A DNA stretch of 64,000 nt from Pleurostoma richardsiae. Its lineage: Eukaryota; Ascomycota; Sordariomycetes; Calosphaeriales; Pleurostomataceae. Below are positions 42,036 through 53,800 of this stretch, in pieces (position 1 is the first letter of the stretch; each line of letters opens with the position of its first letter). The notes beneath the pieces are model-generated. The model did not search any database. It was not told the origin of the DNA and saw nothing but the letters and a program-made list of their open reading frames with translations. The stretch is taken from positions 1,984,001-2,048,000 of the forward strand of contig JANBVO010000002.1 of the NCBI GenBank assembly GCA_030052745.1, read 5' to 3'. Position numbers and translations under genes: made by a program.

Positions 42036-45000
42036 TTCACAGGCGGTGCGGTCATTTCCAGGCTCACGAGCTACTCAAAAGGGGTGGCATTACCACGATG
42101 TCACAGCCGAGCATCGCAACTCATCGACAAAACCCTAGGAGATGGGATGTTAATGACCAGTGCGTCCTGCACTTGGCCGCATCTACGTGGCAGGACGGTT
42201 CTTCGGCTCCGATGGCCGCCCCCCGTCGCCCAGATGCCGTCGGATAAGCCGGGGGGCGGCACCGTGTTCGGCGGCATGTCCACGTCTTCTGCAGCGGCTT
42301 GGGGAAAGAAGGATACCGGCGGCATCTTTCACACATGTATCAATTCTCAGTACGCCCGGCAGGCACATGCAAAGGGAGTAACGGTCTGCGGGAGAGGTGC
42401 ATTTGATTTTCGACAGCGTCCATTTTCCGATTGGGACTGGCGCTGCAGCGCGCGCTCCGAAACGATTGGTGCCGCGCAGCCTATGACGAAATAGTCAGGC
42501 CACCGGCGCGCCCTCGACTGCTCCGAACCTCCTCCGCTAGATGGCCGAAGCCCGGCTGCCAGGGGGGTCCAGGGGGTCTGGGGGGTGCCAGGGCTGCTAG
42601 GAAATGTTAACCTCACCGCTTACTCGGGATCTTAGTCAGAGCACGTGTCGTACAAGGGGGTCGTTTTTGTGCAGGAGGGAACTGAACAGGATGGCACGTC
42701 AGGGCGTCGACAGTGGCTGCACTGCAACGCCGGAGCCGATCATCCAATGATAGCCATCCCAATCGGTGATTATTATTGGGGGTGGCATGGAGGACAAGCC
42801 GCTTGCACCAGGCCGAGAAGGTCGCACACTTCTCCCAACTCCCTGGGCCCGGAGCCTGGAGGGGATCGTCTTGGCTGTAGATTATTTCCGACGAGCTCCG
42901 GGTCTCTCTGCCCTCTGGAGGACCACACTTGCACGGCAGAGCACTGTATGTTGACATTAAAGCCGAACTCGCCGGCAGTTGAGTCTATCTCGGCCTTTGC
43001 GCTGCTCGGGATTTGCACTGCGGAAAGTTACCTTAGCTACCTAGCCAGCGTGAGAGCCGGATTAACCGTTGAGCACATACACAAGCGGGATCAGCGTCAT
43101 GACGAACCCCGGCGTTCTCCGACTCTGCTTTCGCTCCAAGGGAAGCAAGGAATGCCCTACCTTCGGCTCCAACAAGGTTCACTGTGAATATGGTACGGAG
43201 CGCTGACCCGGACGGAGTCCACATGGCGTGATCCGTGCGCAGTCTCTCGTGCATTGCGCTGCCCGTTTGAGCGGCACCGTTTCGAGCTTGCGACATCGTA
43301 TCCCACGGGCGTCGTGCAAACCCCCGGCGAAATGAATACCTGTTCGCCGTTTGAATGCAGGGGGTGCGCTGCAATGACAGCTAGCTAGCTTATCTTTTCT
43401 TCTTCCTTCGCTCTCTCTGTCTTCTCTCATTCAATTTCAGGGTCTGCAGTTGACACGACGCCGGCTTGGCTCGTTTTGGCGAAGGTTGAAGATCCAAGAA
43501 TAGGGACGCTGCTGCACGTCTAGTGTGCGACGGCACGAAACAGCACTTCACGAGCAGGTGGAGCTAAACTGGATGGGTCAGGCGTCCGAAATGCCGCTCG
43601 TGATATGCACAGTCCTTTCGCTTGCCCTCGTGGCTGAGGCTCTCCCACAGTCTCACGCTGTCCGGCTTTGGGGGAGTTTTGGGGGTGACGCAGCCTGTCG
43701 TCCCCTCTTGGCGGCCCAAGCCACAGCCAGACACACACACCCCTCCTCCTGTCTGTCTGTGTACGTGCAGGACGGAATTCACTACCCAAATAATAAGGTG
43801 TGGGTGTACCGGCGAAGTCGTGGTCTCTATGCTGTGTAACATGAGATAACACGGGTCTAAGCACCGATATCGAGGACCCTAGACCACGGTCCCCCGTCCA
43901 TCGATCCCCCCCCTCCACCGCCCGGCCCCCGTTCCCCGTCTGGAGTATGGAGGGAAGAGATCTGGATACCCAGCGCCTCAATTCTCTGCTTACCCCTCTC
44001 GACGCCCGTCGACGTGACTCGTGGGCGATATGGCGGGGGAATACGTGGTGCGACGGGCTAAGAGAACCACTCGCAGAGAGGGGGGCCAGAAGCTAGATAG
44101 ATGTACCCGCTGCACCTCTAGACCAAAGCCGTATTGCTCGAGAGGTATTCTGCGAACCAAAGGAGCTCCGCCCAGCCTGATGAATACTCGAGTGCTTGCC
44201 TGTAGTAACTCCAATATCCCGTCTCACATCGGCCATGGACGCAGAACGCCCGTCTTGATGCACAACGGCCAACGGGGGAGCAGAAGCGAATCACCAAGAA
44301 AAGAAAAGTCGGGCAGCAGTATCGCGGCCGAAGGGGGACACGGCGCTGGCATTGGCCGAGACGGTCGAAATGGCGGGCTTGGCAGATGGGCCAATCCAAT
44401 TAAGCTTAAAACGATGGCAAGCCTCCTGCTGTTTTGGCGTGTCGCAAACGGCGATCTGGGCCTGGTCTAGGTGCCTCCTCTTGCCTCTCTCCTCTCCTCT
44501 CGTCTCCTCCCTCTCCACTCCTCCTTCTCCCCCTTCTGGAAAAGGATAAACACGTACGTGTGCGTTGCTGCTGCTGCTGCAGAGACAGTCGCGTTGCAGG
44601 TCCGACATGCAGGAAAGGGGAGGCTCGAAGGCAGGAATGCATGCACAATTTATTCTCGCTGGCCAGTGAGGTGAGACGGACGCCGGTCCCTCGATGGGGG
44701 AGCGGGGTCCCGGGTTGCCCTAAGCAGGCGGGAACGGTGGGCGGGATTCCCGCTCTTCCGCGCTTCTGTCCGTTTCGGCGGGACATCGAAACAAGCGCCC
44801 GTAGTACTATGTAGAGCACAGTCTGGCTGGGATCGCCGGACGGGGCGCACTGTGTCCCCGTTTTGCAGAGTCCCCGTTTATCAGAGTTTCCCAGGGTTGT
44901 GTTTGTGTGTCTATCACTCGCGGATGGCCCGAAGCCCCGCCCCGGGGAGGATTCGAGCAAGTTCATCTAAGACTTGCGTACCTAGCCATCTTAGTGTCTC

Positions 45001-45349
45001 ATTCGATGGACGATGAACGCGAGGAACTCGTGAGGAATCGAGCAAACGGCCCTCGTTAGATCACTTGGCTGGGGAGACTAAGGTGGTGACTCCTCAGCCA
45101 CCTGTCCCACGATCTGACGACCACGGGGCCACGTTAACGCCGAATCAGGTAATCAACTTCGACGCGCAGGCGGCGGGGTTGCTCCAGTGGCTGGTCGCTA
45201 GGCCGGTGTTGGTCTGTAGTGCAAACCTTCTGGGTCAGCGACGGGTGGCTGTTTGGCTGGCTCTCAATCTCCCCCTCTTTGTCATTAATCGACCCGGAGG
45301 GGCGGAGCCAAGAAGAAGAGTTAGAGCACTGTCTTGGCCCGGTGTCACG

Positions 45350-45380
45350 ATCAGTAATAGGGTCTCTATCAGTAATAGGG
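45350..45380 (+). repeat. Two direct copies of ATCAGTAATAGGG
   Basis: Thirteen-base identical copies start 18 bp apart (45350 and 45368) in the gene-poor stretch. Confidence 0.8.
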
Positions 45381-48300
45381 CTGCCGCGGATAGGCGTCGC
45401 CGAGGGGCATACCTCCTCACTTGTGGCTCGAGGAGGCGGCCTTGGCGAATCCTGAGGCACAGTCACGCAAAGAAAGCTTGGGGGAGTTGGGGGAAGTAGG
45501 GGTCGCTTTGGGCTCTGATACGGCCGCTCTTACGACGGGTAGAAACAGGTTGCTGCCCTACATCTCTACCTACATGTTACCTGGCAACACCAGGAAAGGT
45601 GATCGTGGGTGCCGTTTCAACTTGACAACTACCGACGTTAGAATGTAACATGCGGCGGAATCGGTCATCATCCCGTCCAGCAAGGTGCAATTGGTGCGAC
45701 CTGTAGGCAAGCAGACGCAAAGGGGGCATAACCCGCGAAGACGTCGTTCACATTGGAGGTCCAGCTGGGAATAGAGGGGCCGCATTGCCGCCTCCGTCGA
45801 CTCCGCCGTCTGGGGTGGCTATCCCAGCCTGGGGGCCGGCCGACGTTGGCTTGGCCGAAAACAACGAGAGACTCGCCGGGCGGGGGGGGGCTTTGGACTG
45901 TGCGGAACGTGTGAGTAACGGGAGGCGGCCCAGGCCAGCCTCCTGGACCGCCCTTCGGATCTTCAGTACCGATCGTGCATTGGCGAGTGCAGAGGGAGGT
46001 GCGCCAGGAAAGCTTGGCGCGAAGCCCCGGAAGGGGCAGGACTTTGCGATCGAGGCCCAGGCGGCGCTGATTGGGCTTTTTTTGACTTTTCCAGCGTCCG
46101 CGAACGGTACTGAGCGGCGAGCGATTTGACTGCGTAAGTCAGGCAGTCAGGGCGCAAATATCAAATACTCTCTCACGAGCCAAGGAGGAGACACCCGTCT
46201 GAAACATTCGATCGAGAATGCGAGGCGTTATTACTCCGCATCTTGGGGCGTGGGCGTGCCCATTTAGTGTCAGATGCTTCGTGATAGCGGCTCTGCTGCT
46301 CTTCGCTTCTCTGGTGCCTGTGATTCGATCGAAGTTGCGCCGAGACTAGTTGCCAGCTAACCCATTGGCCCTGTAGCCATACAGTCGAGAGAATTTGAAT
46401 TCGGAGCTTCGCCCACCAGTAAGGCGTCGAGATTCAATTGTGCTCAGTTGAACTCTGTTCCTCTTTGCATTCCGTTGCACTTCGTTGCACAAAGATCGCA
46501 CTGTCTTCCAACTGGCTAAGCCTCTAAGGCAGTCAGCTGCACGAATAATACCCTTAAACGCGGCTTGGACGGGTACCAAGTCCAGACAGTGAAGAGAGCT
46601 TGCCGACGTCTTGCCTAAAGGGGTAAATCCTTTTGCCAGATCGGATCCGTACTGTGCGCCTGCGGAGTTGCCAAGCCTTCCGGTCTCGAGCCAGTGGGTA
46701 GCTTGATGCTATATTCAACACACGCCAAGCCCCCCGGGGGGGAGATCAAGGGTCCAAATCCACGATGGACGTAACCCTTCTGCAAGACCCTGGAGGTTGT
46801 CGGTTGTCACACACAAGCCATGTGAGAATAGCCTCTCTTCTTCGCCACACGCCGGTCAGTTACACAGTACAGTAGGTCGCAGTAGTAATAGCAAGTTGGG
46901 GGAGGCTCAGTCTCATAGCCCCCACCGGTGCCCCGTTGCCAGCAGCTACGAGTAGTTCTTTGCAAAGCGTCCCGTATTGAGGGCATCATGCAAGATAACT
47001 TTCTCCCGACCCAGAGAGGCGCATCCCGGGCCACGGTTTGTACGACAATGGCGGACAGCGAATTGAATAATTAGTGCCCATCTCGATGCAGAGCCAGCTG
47101 GCCCTGCCGCACCTCCTGGCATGCAAGGTGTCAGAGCCCGTTGTCCCACTAGGACGACGGTGCATTGGACCGGTAGGTCTCCGATCACCACCCTCCGCGA
47201 CGGGGCAGGGCGGCGACGAGTTCACAAGCAACCGCAACCCTCAGGAAGTGATGATGTCCCAAGCCACACACACCATCTTGTGTAAGACAGTCTTACCGCA
47301 CGTGGAGTTCACTCCCGCAATTGATCTTCGTACAGCGGATTGGCATAACGTTACCGGACTGGGAGATGTGCTTCGCACGGCCCCCAAATATTTAAGTTAC
47401 ACCCCAGACCCGCCAGCGCGCAGTAAGTTGCCAATCCGTCCTTCCCACAGCAGCGCTCCGGCCTCGACGCTTCAGATACCTCTCGGGACTTGTAAGTCTC
47501 GCCAGTCTTTGTCCCGGGTCTTTGCTCGTCTCGGATAGATCTCCGCCTTCGCATCCGGCGTTAGTAAGTAGTCAGCGTGTCGAGATGAACTGGCGGACGC
47601 AGATGAAGAGTCCATCTGCATATCCCGTGGAGCGGGCACTGAGACGTGCGTAGGTCGGTGCCATGACATGCAGCAGCGCAGTGGTGCTCCGGTCCGCCTT
47701 TTCAGTTACTGAGAGCCAAGACCTGTGGTTCTGCATGGATGGATACGTGCCCATTGGGCCGGCAAATCCTCAAGAGACAGACCTCTTTACTCTGCAGCGA
47801 CACAACGCAAGACAACACGAGCCATTGGTGCCTCGGATCCGTCTTCGCAAACTCTGTTCCGATGGGTCCTAGTCGCCAGATGTTCACATGAGTCTCTCGG
47901 CGGAGTTTGATACCTCGACGGCTATCGCCAAGACATCGGCCCAGCCTGACAGGGCGCAAGGCCATTGGCAGCCGCTTAGGTCGTCTCGCGCGGGGGGGCC
48001 AAACGAGCCTGAGAGCACCCGTGGGTGGTGGTTAGAACTGTGGTTGGAGAGTTCAACCGACTTGGCTGATCCCCGTCACAGTGCGGCGGAGCCCCGACCT
48101 GCCACCCTCAATGGCTCTGCCACCGTTTTCGATTCTCTGGGCATGCTTGGCCGTTTCCCAGCGATCCACCAATGAGGCCGTCTCGCTCCCTCTTCCCTTT
48201 CCCATCTCCGCTCCCAGACTGCACTTTCTCCGCCCCCTGTGGAACATCAGGGGCCCGTGAGCACAGGAGCTCGCCTCCATCTGCCCAAGATGGCCTGATG

Positions 48301-48589
48301 GGAGAGCAGCATCGCGCATGTTCATGATGGCAGCGCTCCAGCAGCGCAGCGCAGCGGAAGGCCGCAGCACGTCGTCGAAGCTCTGACAGAAGAACATGAG
48401 TAAAAGGAGACAGGCCGTGACGTCATGATAGCTCCGAATGCCGCAGCGCGGGAAGTGAAATGGGCAGATAAGAGACTATATGGAATCTTGCTCGCGGAAA
48501 TATGGAGATTTGTAAGAGGGACGCACATCCCGCCATGCCGCGCCCCCGAGAATATACCGTGAGGTCCGGAGTCGCTACTCTAGAGCATT

Positions 48590-48617
48590 GCTGCTGCTGG
48601 CTGCTGCTGCTGCTGCC
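48590..48617 (+). repeat. GCT/CTG trinucleotide run
   Basis: Short imperfect (CTG)n tract in non-coding sequence about 930 bp upstream of the bZIP start. Confidence 0.8.
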
Positions 48618-49549
48618 AGGGTCCAGAGAGCCATCGTAAGCGTCGTCCGAACGGGGGCCCTTGCTATTACCGGGCAGCGTTCGTCGTCAACGGCATCGAC
48701 GGTAGTTCGTTCTGGTCAGTAATTCACAGGCCGTGATCTACTCACCCCCCAGTGGTACCTCCTCAGTGACTACCGGTGCTGTCTACGCAACGGGTTAAGG
48801 GTGCACGCAGGCCCCTTACCTCACATGCTTCATGCTAGTCGTGATGCGTGCGGATCCGGCAACGAGCGGTGGACGTAACAGCCCCAGCATGCTCGAGGTA
48901 CCTACCTAGTCCTCAAGCACCCCCCCTAGCGAATGAAGTGGTCCCTCGATGAGGAATGACAGATGATGGTGGGTGGATGGATGGATGGCTCGGGATGGCT
49001 GTCGACAGACAACCCAGGCAGGGGAGGTACCTGACCGGGGGGTCCGGCCTAGCGGCACATGCAACCATCGACGATGTACGAAAGCACACTACACTACGGT
49101 GATAGTGTACATTGTGGTGAGGTGGGTAGGGACCTAGAGTAGGTAGGCAGGTGGAAGTACCTGTAAAAGAGTACATCGCGAAGCCACTTTACGATGCCAA
49201 AGGAGATGTGTTCCGCATGGTATTCTTGCGAGCCGTTCTGCCTTTTGACAGCCTGATCTCCTCCGTCTCCTCCGTATCCGCCGCCTGCTAGTCGTCTTCC
49301 TACTGTCAGCGTCTTATATTAGACATCATCTCCCCCCTCCCCCGTCATCTTGTCTGAGTCTTCCTCTCCCCTCAACTTGAGTATCCAACAACATCCAGCA
49401 CAGGAACAACAACAACACAAGGGCTGCCCTCACACCAACCTGCCCCACCAAGTGCACAATACCTGCTCGACACAAGACAGCATAACTCTGCCTTACTGTG
49501 GCCCGATTTAGCAACAACAATAAATATCACACATATCGACAGCTATACG

Positions 49550-50337
49550 ATGGAGGATATTAATACACATATCAATACGTTGCTTGACCTGCCGTCGCCG
49601 TCCGGCTCCTATGGCTACATGTACGGCGACGCCGACCAGTACCTCGACACCAACACCACCACATCCGGCGAGCAGAGCTCCGTCAACTCTCCTGTAAGTC
49701 CTTGCGGCGCCTCTTTGACGAGGGAGCCTCTCCTAACGAGAATGCCAGTATGAAATGTCGTATCCGGGCGATTTCCCTCCCTATCCCAGCCCGGAGCGGG
49801 AAGACGGCAGCCAGTCACCGCAGTCGCAGGAGGCGCCACAGACCAAGCCTGCCACCAAGCGGAAGAGAGAGAACCGGTACAAGAACGCGCCGCCCTCCGT
49901 CCTGTCGGTAAGTCTTCTACTCTGTCTCTCTTCGGATTTGTTTCACCCCGCGATTTCTCTAAAAAGAAAAACCCCTCGGGCATTGGCGTTAGGCGATTTG
50001 TCTCGCTAACCATCTGTCTCCCTTCTTACAGCGGCGTCGCGCACAGAATCGCGCCTCCCAGCGGGCGTACAGGGAGCGGAAGGATCAGCGAATCAAGGAC
50101 CTGGAGCAGATGCTGAGCGACGCAAAACAAAGGAACGACGTGCTGAGCCAGGCGTACGCCGAGCTGCACGCAGAGTACATCAAGCTCAAGACCTCGCAGC
50201 TCAGCGACCACCCGGCCGCCTACCCCGCCGCCGCCGCCGACCTGTCGTCCTTCGACCCCACCATGGGCATCAACGGCAACGACAGGTTAGACATGGACAT
50301 GTATGTCTACTCGGACATGGCGAATTATCCGCTGTGA
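49550..50337 (+). CDS. Short bZIP transcription factor, AP-1/Pap1-like basic region
   Basis: Three exons (49550-49693, 49749-49907, 50032-50337) give 202 residues. The N-terminus (MEDINTHINTLLDLPS) is acidic and Ser/Tyr-rich, with SPEREDGSQSPQSQ before a basic stretch ATKRKRENRYKNAPPS. The basic region RRRAQNRASQRAYRERK opens exon 3 and has the N-x2-[AS]-x-Q-R pattern of fungal Yap/Pap1-type bZIPs. A leucine-zipper-like heptad series (IKDLEQML...NDVL...AELHAEYIKL) follows. The C-terminus has an Ala/Pro stretch and an aromatic acidic tail (DMDMYVYSDMANYPL). The cysteine-rich redox domains of full Yap1 are absent, so it is a small family member. All junctions keep phase, with GTAAGT donors. Confidence 0.9.
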
Positions 50338-50385
50338 AAGTCGATGATGGGTGTATGACAAGATTCCCGACTACCTTCCCTTCGT

Positions 50386-50420
50386 TATCTATCTATCGCC
50401 CTCCTATCTATCTATCTATC
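50386..50420 (+). repeat. TATC microsatellite, interrupted
   Basis: Interrupted run of TATC units about 50 bp after the bZIP stop codon, probably in the 3' UTR. Confidence 0.85.
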
Positions 50421-50830
50421 CGGAGGCGGCGTGACGGTTGGCGGCACACCTTCCTTTCTGCTTTGTCTTGAACGGCGGGGCGGGCTGGCGCAGCATTCTC
50501 TCTCAATCGACGACGGCCTCGCCTCTCGGCGGCGCAGACCACAATATCGACAGTTTATTTTTCCAACAACGGGACACCGGATAGAAAACTGGGAGGCCAG
50601 AGCCAATGTGCTCTTTCCTTGTGCGAGCTATGGAGAGAGGCCCCTCAAAGGCGTTTCGGGAGTTACAGGATTCTTCTTTTCTACGGTTATGGTTGGGCGC
50701 ACAACCCTCACTCGCTACTGAGCGACGAGTTGGATTGCGAGGCTTGAGGGGAAGGGACGGCAAGGGAAGGCAAAGGACGGGCATGAAATTCCGACGATAT
50801 GACATGATTGGGGATTGAGGACAGCTAGCC

Positions 50831-50860
50831 GCAGCAAGCAGCAGCAAGAAGCAGCAGCAG
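50831..50860 (+). repeat. Imperfect CAG trinucleotide run
   Basis: CAG/CAA units in non-coding sequence about 500 bp after the bZIP stop. Confidence 0.8.
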
Positions 50861-53800
50861 GGGTGTGTTCTGGAGGCAGATGATTCGCTCCTGGCTCTCT
50901 ATTTTTTCGCTCTCTTCATCACTTCTGCTTGCATGTGTCGGTCGGAGAGATGCTCGGGGAGGCGTTTTCCCCAAATGGAGGCGCCAACGTTTTTTACCCT
51001 TTGGCGAGCAAAACAGAATGGTGATAAAGATGCAGCCGGGGACATTGGCCCCCTCAGCTGCTCCACTCAACCAACGCAAGCCCCCCGTATCGGTCGACAT
51101 GTGCTCGCGTCTTGCTTTGCTGCACCGGGGCTGGTTAGCCTCTCCCTCCTGGCCACAATGACGGTAGCAGCTGCTGGGATTGGCCTGCAGTTTTACTTTG
51201 GGGCTTACGGTCTTGTCCAAGCGCAGACCAGCTCCGTCTCGGGACGGATGGAGAAGGGAGAAAAGTCTAATGTAATGTTGCAAAGCAGCCGAGAGTCACA
51301 GGCGGCCGACGAAATGGGAATTCGCTCACTGAGCTGGCGGCAAGCCGTCGATTGCTGTTCAAACTGAAATGCATCACATTTACGTCCCCAGGGCATCTCT
51401 GCGGATCTGGGACGGTCTTGATTGATTGACGACCTGCTGAATGATATGTGACAAGCTGGGCCGGACGTAATCGCCGACCTAGCACCACAACCCAGCAAGG
51501 CAGCAGTTGGTATTTTCGGTCAATCTCTCCGGATCGCACGGACCGACCGGGATACTACTTTTTCACCTCTCGAGACCTTTTTTTCTTGATCACCCGCCCT
51601 TGATGATCACTAGAGCCGGCGATACTCAGCCGAGTGTCCTATTGCTAGGCGGACCTCTACGTGTAGGTCGAGATTGCTGCAGTCAACACTTTATGGGCGT
51701 CATCGACTCATGACGACATGCAAAAGAGTTTCCAGCTTCGGTTATCTCCGTCCCCATAGCGCCGATCTCTTTGCTTCATGGGTATATGTGAGTCCCTGGA
51801 TAGCGAGCTTGCTCTGCTTTGATGGAGCGCAGTGCATTACATCAAAATGACCCGGACGCTTGGGGGACGACCGACCTTAGGGGAGAGGCAGTGCAAATGC
51901 AGCAATGCTATGGTACCCGAGGACCGGAGGGCCCGGAGCCTGATAGCTGTTCGGATCCGAAGCCGGCTGCCTCTCTCCACCAACCAGGCTCTCGCTTTAT
52001 GACAACAGTCATGCAGGTCGCCTCTCCCACACACTCCATCGGAGTCAGACGATGCTATCGCCGATAACCAACCGGGACCCTGTGGCAGGAGACAAAACGC
52101 ACGCGCACCTTCTCGGCTACACATCGGCCGCCCCGGCCCTGCGTCAGGCGTTTCTTCTAGAAGGGCGGGAGAAGGGCGGCACTCGCGATGCCGAACCTTT
52201 GCCCTGCAGACAGTGACTGACAGCCCACCCACCCACCTTCCCTGCCCACTGCGACAAATCTTCCTGATCCTGACTCCCGGGGACCAGCCCAACACGCATC
52301 CGTGTCATGTTATTCCCTCTCTTATTCCCATCCCGAGTTCGGCGGCCGCCTCTAGCCCATGCAGGGTCCTTACTAGGTGACGAGGTGACAGTGTCCCTCC
52401 CGGCTATTTTGGGGAGGCTAGAAAACGCTCATCTCAGGGGTCATCATGAAATATGGTCAGAGGCTTCGGAGGTCTGCCTGCGGAGCACCTGTCGCGCGCC
52501 GTCAGGAACGGATGGGGCGGCAAGTGCTCGGGCGGTAACGTTTCGTCCGGCAGGGGACGGGAGTTGTCGCCACGCCGTTTGTATTCCCGACGTTGGACGG
52601 CTAGCGGTCTCCAGGTTTCTCATCGGCGGTTCGGTACTCGGCGGACGGAGGCCGAACGGACGAGGAATAGGCAAAGCCCTTCGGACTGGGTCATACAGAG
52701 ATCCTCCGTGCTCTGATCAAGGGCACGTGGAGTGGTGCCTGTTCAGGGACTAGCCCAGGGCCCTGCTTTCCTCCTCACCTCGCGGTGCCGGACGGCAGTC
52801 GGGCATCGCAACGGTTGCGACCTACCGGCGTTCAGCCACAAAAATGTGGTGAGCCTTCAAGACGATAAGTGGGTGGAAGACAGATCATCCGCATCTTTCT
52901 CTACTATCAGGAGTCTTCAAAGACGAGTATATGCCAAAAGTTTGGCTGTGCTGATTTTCCAGGCTTGTCGGCTTATCTAAGACGCCCCCGGACTCCTGGA
53001 CTGCTCTGTTCGACCCCGACTGTCGCAGTTTAGAGTTCGATATCTCTGAATCCTTCATTTTATGTGAAGGCGGTCTTTGCTGCCACCAGACTATTTCGCA
53101 AGAGGTATCCTTGGAGAGAAGAAGACCGCTTAGTTGCGAAGACGAGCAGGTCAATGTTGACAGGCAACGCAGCGTAGCTGGGCATATTTGTCGACTAGTG
53201 TCGGCTAGCAAGTCTGAAGATAGCCCAGGATCCAGAAGAAAGTTCCTCGCGATGATCGCTTGGGAGGTGTATCCTTGGTTTCGAGCTCAGGTCTGGCAAA
53301 TTTGGGTCTCGTTACAGGTTCCTCAAGTCGCCAGGGCTTACCAGCTCACGGGAGTTATATTCATAAACAAACGTCACAGCTTCTCTAAGTCCCTTGCCCC
53401 TTAAGATCTTGCTCATCTGCCCGCGTTCTGACAGTTCCTGCTGAATCTGGGTTCTTCGATCTTTTCGTTGTTCTCGATCTCGGTGGACTGACTCGACGCC
53501 GTTCCTATTGAGAATTCGGTCGGTATGGTGCTGGAGCCGGTGCATGCAGACCTCAGTCATACATTGTTGTCGTGCCTCCCCAGAATGACGTGGATGATAT
53601 TCTCCTGCGCACACAGTCGGTATCTCCTGGACATCTTTGGTGATATTAGGTTGAGGGTCCTTACACTTTCCAATATCCGCAGTTTTCCTACCTATCCTGT
53701 AAGTCCGGTCTTCATCAGTTCTTTCCTGACTCCGCTATGGTACCAGGAGATCAGCAGGACGAATACGATCAACAAATGGCATGGTCTTGTTGTCATCCGG

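Larger units (their letters stand above)
42036..49549. other. Gene-poor stretch of 7.5 kb
   Basis: No recognisable gene. One plus-strand frame at 43573-43839 begins with a signal-peptide-like segment and is described as a finding. G-rich runs occur near 42570, 45885 and 46730. The last 250 bp form a CT-rich leader upstream of the bZIP gene, with a TATATT near 49315. Confidence 0.4.

Noticed and set aside
46728-46740. C6G6 palindrome
   Set aside because: A short homopolymer junction; no context suggests a function.
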